Origin: Mycobacterium gordonae
GTDB lineage: Bacteria; Actinomycetota; Actinomycetes; Mycobacteriales; Mycobacteriaceae
Reading direction: 5' to 3'
Length of the DNA: 64,000 nucleotides
Assembly (NCBI RefSeq): GCF_017086405.1
Contig: NZ_CP070973.1
Span: forward strand, 3,690,739 to 3,754,738
In this document: one piece after another, positions 59,141-64,000 of the stretch
How positions within the stretch are numbered: position 1 is the stretch's first letter
Layout of the letters: every line of letters starts with the position of its first letter
Position numbers and translations under genes: made by a program
Notes under the pieces: generated by a model
The model's input: only the letters and a program-made list of their open reading frames with translations
Told to the model about the DNA's origin: nothing
The model's database searches: none

Positions 59141-60191
59141 ATGGTTGTTGTTGGAGGGTGTACACAAGCGCACCCATACGTTTGTTGCGGTCAACGAGGT
59201 TGGGCGCAAGCTCGGCGAAAAGGTCGTCAAAGCAACGACGACGGGTCATGCCGAGGCGGTGATGTGGGCCCGCGAACGGTTCGGGGCCGAGGTGGTGTGG
59301 GCGATTGAGGATTGCCGGTACTTATCGGCCAGGTTGGAGCGCGACCTGATGGGCTTTGGCCAGAGGGTGGTGCGGGTACCGCCGAAGTTGATGGCTCAGA
59401 CTCGGGCCAGTGCGCGCACCCAGGGCAAGTTGGACCCGATCGACGCGTTAGCAGTCGCGCGGGGGTGTTTGCGTGAACCTGACTTGCCGGTCGCCTCCCA
59501 TGATGAGGTCTCGCGCGAGTTGAAGTTATTGGTGGATCGCCGGGAAGTCCTTGTGGCGCAACGCGCGGCGACGATCAACCGGCTGTTGTGGCGGGTGCAC
59601 GAGCTTGACCCTGACCACGCGCCCAAGGCCCGTTCGTTGGATCTGGCCAAGCATCGGCGCATCCTCGGTGACTGGTTAGCCAGCCTGCCCGGCCTGGTCG
59701 CGGAGTTGGCTCGCGACGAGCTGGCCGACATCACGCGGCTCACTGAAACCATCAACGCCTTGGCTAAGCGCATCGGCCAGCAAGTGCGCCCCATCGCCTC
59801 GGCCCTGCTTTTCCTTCCCGGCTGCGGGGAGTTGACCGCGGCCAAACTGGTCGGCGAATCCGCCGGGGTGACCCGGTTCAAAAGCGAGGCCGCCTTCGCC
59901 CGTCACGCCGGAGTCGCGCCAGTCCCGGTGTGGTCAGGCAACACCGCCGGGCGGGTGCGCATGACCCGCTCAGGCAACCGCCAACTCAACGCCGCCCTGC
60001 ACCGCATCGCCGTCACCCAGATCCGCCTCGACGGACTCGGCCAGGACTATTACCGCCACCGCATCGACGCCGGCGACTCCAAAACCGAGGCACTGCGCTG
60101 CCTCAAACGCCGCCTGGCCCGCGTCGTGTTTCACCACCTCTACACCGACCACCAAAACCGAACCCAGCCTTGCCAACCGGCAGCGGCTTGA
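59141..60191 (+). pseudogene. IS110-family DEDD transposase, N-terminus broken
   Basis: ATG 59141 with AAGGAGG upstream starts MVVVGG, but the family sequence continues only in another frame (VHKRTHTFVAVNEVGRKLGE), reached by restoring about two bases at 59153-59160. The usual VGVDVHK motif with the first catalytic Asp is therefore destroyed. The rest is complete: VWAIEDCRYLSARLERDL, KLDPIDALAVARG, and the C-terminal LPGCGELTAAKLVGESAGVT with GNRQLNAALHRIAVTQ. An in-frame TTG at 59145 could yield 348 residues, but these would lack the Asp. Probably inactive unless supplied in trans. Confidence 0.8.
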
Positions 60192-60205
60192 CATAGGAGA
60201 AACGC

Positions 60206-60907
60206 ATGGAGAAAGTGATCGCGGTGCTGCGCCGGGCCGAAGCCGCCGACGACTGGTGTGCGCGGCTGCGAGGCCCGGTGGCCACCGAATTGTCGCGTCT
60301 GGGCCTGCCCGGGCTGACGGTCAACGTCCGCGACAGCGTCGTTCGCGACTCGTTGATGACGCTGACGACCCTGGACCCGCCGGTAGCCGCGCTGGTGACC
60401 GTCTGGACGCAGCAGTGCTACGGCGAACAAATGACGATGGCGCTGGCCGCGCTGGGCGCCGAATGCGAACACCTCGCCGCCTACCTGGTCACCGAGTCGG
60501 CCCCGATGCTCGCGCCACTCGAGATCGGGCTTCGAACAACGGGTTTGGCTAACGTCGCGCTACTGCGGCGACCAGACGAGCTGGACCAGGCAACCTGGCT
60601 CGACCGGTGGCAGCTCAACCACACCCAGGTGGCCATCGAGACTCAGTCCACCTTCGGCTACACCCAGAACTGGGTGGTACGCGCGCTCACCCCGGACGCG
60701 CCGGGAATCTCGGCCATCGTCGAGGAATTGTTCCCGTTGGAGGCGGTCTCCGACCTTAAAGCCTTCTTCGGCGCCGCCGACGACGCCGACCTGCAACACC
60801 GGGTGGGCCGAATGGTGGCGAGCACGTCCGCCTTCGGCGCCAACCAGAACATAGACACCGTGCCGACCAGCCGCTACGTGATCAGCACACCCTTCCGGGA
60901 CCAGTGA
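60206..60907 (+). CDS. Conserved protein of unknown function, Rv1874-like
   Basis: 233 residues, MEKVIAVLRRAEAADDWCAR at the start. The order VLRRAEAADDWCARLRGPVA, VTVWTQQCYGEQMTMALAA, and the later DQATWLDRWQLNHTQVAIET suggest a ferredoxin-like EthD-type fold, but I am not certain. There is no signal peptide or membrane segment. The IS110 tail lies directly before it, supplying AGGAGA as ribosome-binding site, and eleven bases separate it from the Rv1875-like gene. Confidence 0.72.
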   Translation: MEKVIAVLRRAEAADDWCARLRGPVATELSRLGLPGLTVNVRDSVVRDSLMTLTTLDPPVAALVTVWTQQCYGEQMTMALAALGAECEHLAAYLVTESAPMLAPLEIGLRTTGLANVALLRRPDELDQATWLDRWQLNHTQVAIETQSTFGYTQNWVVRALTPDAPGISAIVEELFPLEAVSDLKAFFGAADDADLQHRVGRMVASTSAFGANQNIDTVPTSRYVISTPFRDQ

Positions 60908-60917
60908 GGAAGCGCAG

Positions 60918-61361
60918 ATGACAACTCTCGACGACGCGGTGGCATTGGCAACGTCCGAAAACGGCCTCGCGGTGATCTCCACCGCCCGCGCCGACGGCAC
61001 CGTGCAGGCATCGCTGGTCAACGTCGGCCTGTTGCCGCATCCGGCCGGGGGACAACCCGTCCTCGGCTTCACGACCTACGGGAAGGTCAAGCTGGCCAAC
61101 CTGCGTGCCCGGCCACAGCTGGCGGTCACCTTCCGCACCGGCTGGCAATGGGCCACCGTGGAAGGCCGCGCGGAGTTGGCCGGCCCGGACGACGCACCCA
61201 CCTGGCTCACCGATCCAGACTTGTTGCGTCTGCTGCTGCGTAATGTCTTCACCGCGGCCGGTGGCACCCACGACGACTGGGACGAGTACGACCGGGTCAT
61301 GGCGCAGGAGCGGCGCGCGGTGGTGTTGATCGAGCCGAGCCGGGTGTACAGCAACCGATAG
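60918..61361 (+). CDS. PPOX-class F420-dependent protein, Rv1875-like
   Basis: 147 residues. Split-barrel flavin/deazaflavin-binding fold: LATSENGLAVISTARADGTV (residues 9-28), VLGFTTYGKVKLANLRARPQ (about 50-69) and LAVTFRTGWQWATVEGRAEL. Family members use F420 or FMN for small-molecule reduction or act as pyridoxamine-oxidase-like proteins; the substrate is unknown. It lies downstream of the Rv1874-like gene, probably in the same transcript. Confidence 0.85.
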   Translation: MTTLDDAVALATSENGLAVISTARADGTVQASLVNVGLLPHPAGGQPVLGFTTYGKVKLANLRARPQLAVTFRTGWQWATVEGRAELAGPDDAPTWLTDPDLLRLLLRNVFTAAGGTHDDWDEYDRVMAQERRAVVLIEPSRVYSNR

Positions 61362-61372
61362 GGTTGGTATCC

Positions 61373-62128
61373 GTGACGCTGCTGATCAATGACGAAAACC
61401 GCGTGCGCACGCTGACATTGAACCGACCCGAGGCCCTCAACGCGTTCAATGAAGCGCTCTACGACGCCACCGCCCAGGCCCTGTTGGATGCCGCCGAGGA
61501 TCCCGAGGTCGCTGTGGTGCTGCTGACCGGCGCCGGCCGCGCCTTCAGCGCCGGAACCGACCTGGCCGACATGCAGGCGATGATCTCCGACCCCGACTTC
61601 ACGCCGGGCAAGTACGGTTTCCGCGGATTGGTCGAGGCACTCAGCGCCTTTCCCAAACCGCTGATCTGCGCTGTCAACGGCGTCGGGCTGGGCATCGGGA
61701 CCACCATCCTGGGCTATGCCGATCTGGCCTTCATGTCGACCACCGCACGGCTCAAATGCCCGTTCACCAGCCTCGGGGTGGCCCCGGAGGCGGCATCGTC
61801 GTATCTGTTGCCACAGCTGGTGGGCCGCCAGAACGCCGCCTGGCTGCTGATGTCCTCAGAGTGGGTCGACGCCCACGAGGCATTGCGAATGGGTCTGGTG
61901 TGGCGGATCTGTGCGCCAGAAGAACTGCTGCCCGAAGCCCGTCGGCACGCGGAAATCCTTGCCGCCCGACCGATTTCTAGCCTGATGGCGGTCAAGCACA
62001 CAATGGTCGAGCCGATCCGGCCACAGATCGCGGCCGCGACAGCGCGAGAGAACGCGCACTTCGCCGAACTGATGGGCGCACAGGCCAACGCCGCGGCGTT
62101 GGCGGATTTCGGCAACCGCCGGCGCTAG
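61373..62128 (+). CDS. Enoyl-CoA hydratase/isomerase family protein
   Basis: 251 residues from GTG 61373 (MTLLINDENRVRTLTLNRPE); an in-frame TTG three codons earlier is possible. Crotonase fold: GAGRAFSAGTDLADMQAMIS supplies the first oxyanion-hole strand and GVGLGIGTTILGYADLAFMS the second. FTSLGVAPEAASSYLLPQLV holds the usual catalytic acid region. Acts on enoyl-CoA esters in fatty acid or steroid breakdown. It is not at this place in M. tuberculosis. It ends by overlapping bfd by four bases, convergent. Confidence 0.88.
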   Translation: MTLLINDENRVRTLTLNRPEALNAFNEALYDATAQALLDAAEDPEVAVVLLTGAGRAFSAGTDLADMQAMISDPDFTPGKYGFRGLVEALSAFPKPLICAVNGVGLGIGTTILGYADLAFMSTTARLKCPFTSLGVAPEAASSYLLPQLVGRQNAAWLLMSSEWVDAHEALRMGLVWRICAPEELLPEARRHAEILAARPISSLMAVKHTMVEPIRPQIAAATARENAHFAELMGAQANAAALADFGNRRR

Positions 62129-62322
62129 GCGGACGATGCGGGCTGAAGTTCAGGCTGGTCCATGCGGGCAGCGGAGATGATTGCGCGCAGCGTGCGGCGA
62201 CAGCGTCCACAGTCGCCACCCGCACCGCACAGAGCGGCTACTTCCTTTGAGGTCGACGCGCCCCGGGCGACGGCGTCACACACCGTCTGGTTAGTGGCTC
62301 CGACGCACAGGCACACGTACAT
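62125..62322 (-). CDS. bfd: Bacterioferritin-associated ferredoxin
   Basis: 65 residues from ATG 62322 (MYVCLCVGATNQTVCDAVAR). The 2Fe-2S ligands are Cys4, Cys6, Cys38 and Cys41, at the same spacing as in E. coli Bfd. It passes electrons to bacterioferritin so that stored iron can be released. It is divergent from bfrA across a region with two IdeR boxes, so storage and release genes share their iron control. Confidence 0.9.
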   Translation of the reverse strand: MYVCLCVGATNQTVCDAVARGASTSKEVAALCGAGGDCGRCRRTLRAIISAARMDQPELQPASSA

Positions 62323-62370
62323 CAGCAAACATCACCCGCAAATGAGGGAAGCGCGTACTGTGTGGTCATA

Positions 62371-62389
62371 TTAGTGGAGTCTAACCTAA
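62371..62389. promoter_or_regulatory. IdeR iron box 1 between bfd and bfrA
   Basis: TTAGTGGAGTCTAACCTAA matches 15 of 19 positions of the IdeR consensus, with a perfect CTAACCTAA right half. It lies 49 bases upstream of the bfd start and 24 bases from a second box in the same orientation. Confidence 0.8.
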
Positions 62390-62394
62390 GTCGG

Positions 62395-62413
62395 TTAGCC
62401 GAGTCTAACCTAA
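62395..62413. promoter_or_regulatory. IdeR iron box 2 between bfd and bfrA
   Basis: TTAGCCGAGTCTAACCTAA also matches 15 of 19 positions. Tandem IdeR boxes upstream of bfrA are known in M. tuberculosis, where iron-loaded IdeR turns on iron storage. On this precedent the pair activates bfrA and probably represses or controls bfd. The start of bfrA is 187 bases away. Confidence 0.8.
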
Positions 62414-62599
62414 CTTAAAATCGCTGATCGCGATTGCGCCGCGGCGGGACGCGCCGACGACGCAATTAAGCGTGGGCTCACTCGCCTCGGCTGCACTAGA
62501 TTGAGATCGGCACTCAACCGTGCCGTCCTACCCGCACGGCGCGCTCCAGCCCAGCCCGCCCGCGGATCGACTGACAGCCTCCACACCGTAGGAGTGATC

Positions 62600-63079
62600 A
62601 TGCAAGGCGATCCAGACGTCTTACGTCTTCTCAACGAGCAGTTGACCAGCGAACTGACGGCCATCAACCAGTATTTTCTGCACGCGAAGATGCAAGAGAA
62701 CTGGGGTTTCACCGAACTGGCGCAGCACACCCGGGCCGAGTCGTTCGATGAAATGCGGCACGCCGAAGAGATCACCGATCGCATCTTGTTGCTCGACGGT
62801 CTGCCGAACTACCAGCGCATCGGCTCATTGCGCGTCGGCCAGACGCTGCGCGAGCAATTCGAAGCGGATATGGCGATCGAAATCGAGGTGCTGAATAGGC
62901 TGAAACCGGGAATCGTCATGTGCCGTGAAAAGCAGGACACCACCAGCGCCCAACTGTTAGAAAAAATCGTTGCCGACGAAGAACTTCATCTCGACTATCT
63001 TCAGACGCAGCTGGAATTGATGGACAAACTCGGAGAGGCGCTGTACTCGGCGCAGTGCGTCTCCCGGCCGCCAACTTAA
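62600..63079 (+). CDS. bfrA: Bacterioferritin
   Basis: 159 residues from ATG 62600, with TAGGAG upstream; the frame is open further but lacks protein character. Ferroxidase ligands Glu18, Glu51, His54, Glu94, Glu127 and His130 are all present, and Met52 (FDEMRHAEE) is the haem ligand. Twenty-four subunits form a shell that oxidises and stores iron. Nearly identical to Rv1876. Its promoter region carries two IdeR boxes and the divergent bfd. Confidence 0.97.
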   Translation: MQGDPDVLRLLNEQLTSELTAINQYFLHAKMQENWGFTELAQHTRAESFDEMRHAEEITDRILLLDGLPNYQRIGSLRVGQTLREQFEADMAIEIEVLNRLKPGIVMCREKQDTTSAQLLEKIVADEELHLDYLQTQLELMDKLGEALYSAQCVSRPPT

Positions 63080-63122
63080 TCCGGGGCCACCCCGCGGGCT
63101 CCGACACTGACGGGAGTCAACG

Positions 63123-64000
63123 ATGACGAGCCCGACCGCACCGACGACCGCCTCCGGCGGCACCCCGGTCCCGTGCGCCTCGATCAGTCCGGTGCGCCGC
63201 AATGTCATCTTCGCGGGGCTAATGCTCGCCGTCCTGATGGCGGCGATGGACCAGACCGTGGTCGTGCCAGCACTTCCCACGATTGTGGAAGACCTGGGCG
63301 ACTCCATTCACCAGTCCTGGGTGGTCGCGGCCTACCTGTTGGGCGGCATCGTGGTCATTCCGGTAGCGGGCAAACTCGGCGACCTACTGGGCCGTAAACG
63401 GGTGCTGCAGAGCTCGGTCGCGCTGTTCCTGGCCGGCTCGGTGCTGTGTGGGTTATCGGACTCGATGGCCATGCTGTCGGTCTCCCGCGCGCTGCAGGGC
63501 ATCGGCGCCGGTGCCATTTCGGTCACGGCCGCCGCCCTGATCGGCGAGGTCTTTCCACTTCGCGACCGCGGCCGTTATCAGGGAATCCTGGGTGCGGTGT
63601 TCGGGGTCACCACGGTCGCCGGCCCGTTGTTCGGAGGGATCTTTACCGACTACATGAATTGGCGATGGGCGTTCTGGGTGAACATGCCGGTGACGATCGG
63701 CATCATGGCCCTGACCGCGGCCGCCATCCCCGCGTTGCCCCGCCGTCCCAGGCCGGCCATCGACTACCTGGGGATACTGCTGATCGCGGTGGCGATGACG
63801 GCGCTGATCATGGCCACCAGCTGGGGTGGCACCAACTACGCCTGGAGCTCGGCGCCAATCATCGGGCTGTTCCTCGGGGCCGTCGTGACGCTGGGTGCCT
63901 TCATCTGGGTGGAGAGCCGGGCTCCTGCCGGCATCCTGCCGCCCCGCCTGTTTCGCAGCCCGGTATTCGCGGTGTGCTCCGTGCTGTCGTTGCTCGTCGG
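63123..64000 (+). CDS. DHA2-type MFS drug transporter (Rv1877-like), 3' end outside the window
   Basis: From ATG 63123 (MTSPTAPTTASGGTPVPCAS) the frame is open to the window edge, giving about 292 residues. About eight membrane segments are seen. Family motifs: LMLAVLMAAMDQTVVVPALP (motif D1 with the acidic residue), GKLGDLLGRKRVL (motif A) and SRALQGIGAGAISVTAAALI (motif B). DHA2 proteins have 14 helices and export drugs or lipids with protons. It lies 43 bases after bfrA. In M. tuberculosis this gene is Rv1877. Confidence 0.92.
   Translation, partial: MTSPTAPTTASGGTPVPCASISPVRRNVIFAGLMLAVLMAAMDQTVVVPALPTIVEDLGDSIHQSWVVAAYLLGGIVVIPVAGKLGDLLGRKRVLQSSVALFLAGSVLCGLSDSMAMLSVSRALQGIGAGAISVTAAALIGEVFPLRDRGRYQGILGAVFGVTTVAGPLFGGIFTDYMNWRWAFWVNMPVTIGIMALTAAAIPALPRRPRPAIDYLGILLIAVAMTALIMATSWGGTNYAWSSAPIIGLFLGAVVTLGAFIWVESRAPAGILPPRLFRSPVFAVCSVLSLLV

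Larger units (their letters stand above)
58916..60200 (+). mobile_element. IS110-family insertion sequence, copy 2 (boundaries approximate)
   Basis: The unit consists of about 220 bases of non-coding DNA (58916-59140), the transposase frame and a short tail ending GCTTGACATAGGAGAAACGC. It lies between the oxyR stop and the start of the Rv1874-like gene. Copy 1 shares the GCTTGACA tail motif but its transposase is a different subtype, so these are two separate arrivals. The ends have no inverted repeats and are therefore uncertain. Confidence 0.7.

Noticed and set aside
1..64000. CRISPR arrays, tRNA or rRNA genes
   Set aside because: No regularly spaced repeats of CRISPR type and no tRNA/rRNA sequence signatures were seen on either strand.

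Overview
The window is a high-GC actinobacterial chromosome segment whose gene order follows Mycobacterium tuberculosis H37Rv Rv1828 to Rv1877 almost gene for gene: MerR regulators, gcvB, malate synthase, guaB1/gnd, blaI/blaR-like pair, ndh, modABC-apa, adhA, the Rv1866-Rv1868 block, lldD2, bfrA and a DHA2 efflux pump. The synteny, the F420-dependent enzyme families, an MmpL exporter and the Apa antigen identify a Mycobacterium. It is not the tuberculosis complex: it has Lon, an intact oxyR, a phosphoketolase and two IS110 elements at positions where the tuberculosis bacillus has none of these. A non-tuberculous mycobacterium is the best reading; I cannot name the species.

Layout. 1-5 kb: two MerR regulators around a bifunctional-nuclease-fold protein, then a tandem glycine riboswitch and gcvB. 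5-17.3 kb (mostly minus strand): haloalkane dehalogenase, a von Willebrand A membrane protein, glcB, two CNNM/CBS membrane proteins, guaB1, gnd, and the M56 peptidase/BlaI pair. 17.3-19.5 kb: a regulatory region with BlaI-like and IdeR-like sites and a strong leader hairpin, a thioesterase, then an IS110 element where the urease operon lies in M. tuberculosis. 19.5-29.9 kb: ndh, F420-type oxidoreductase, SDR, molybdate transporter, Apa, two small GlsB-like membrane proteins, adhA, CPBP protease and a MOSC protein.

29.9-37.6 kb is the accessory region: a LexA-like box, insertion sequence ends, a dead IS481-type transposase end, a decayed copy of the last ~97 bp of a phosphoketolase gene, then a translationally coupled MmpL/acyltransferase pair, then the intact phosphoketolase. 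The partial duplicate and the real gene end lie in the same orientation on either side of the lipid-export module.

37.6-50.5 kb: SDR, acetyltransferase, a frameshifted double-domain CoA transferase, aldehyde dehydrogenase, thiolase-like protein, an SDR/PEP-synthase-like fusion, a ferredoxin reductase without a normal start codon, and small enzymes. 50.5-57 kb: a secreted Gly/Pro-rich protein, Lon, a four-copy 15-bp minisatellite, lldD2, and a frameshifted GH13 glycosidase. 56.7-58.9 kb: ahpD, ahpC and divergent oxyR with a recognisable operator. 58.9-60.2 kb: a second IS110 copy that has lost its first catalytic Asp. 60.2-64 kb: Rv1874/Rv1875-like proteins, an enoyl-CoA hydratase, and the iron pair bfd/bfrA with tandem IdeR boxes, followed by a partial drug-efflux gene.

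Functionally the window covers glyoxylate, pentose phosphate, lactate and purine metabolism, respiration, molybdate uptake, peroxide defence and iron storage. Several genes carry one-base lesions (CoA transferase, GH13, both transposases), and one gene lacks a canonical start codon. Either this genome is accumulating pseudogenes or the assembly has small indel errors. All homology calls were made by eye from sequence and remembered families; no database search was run.
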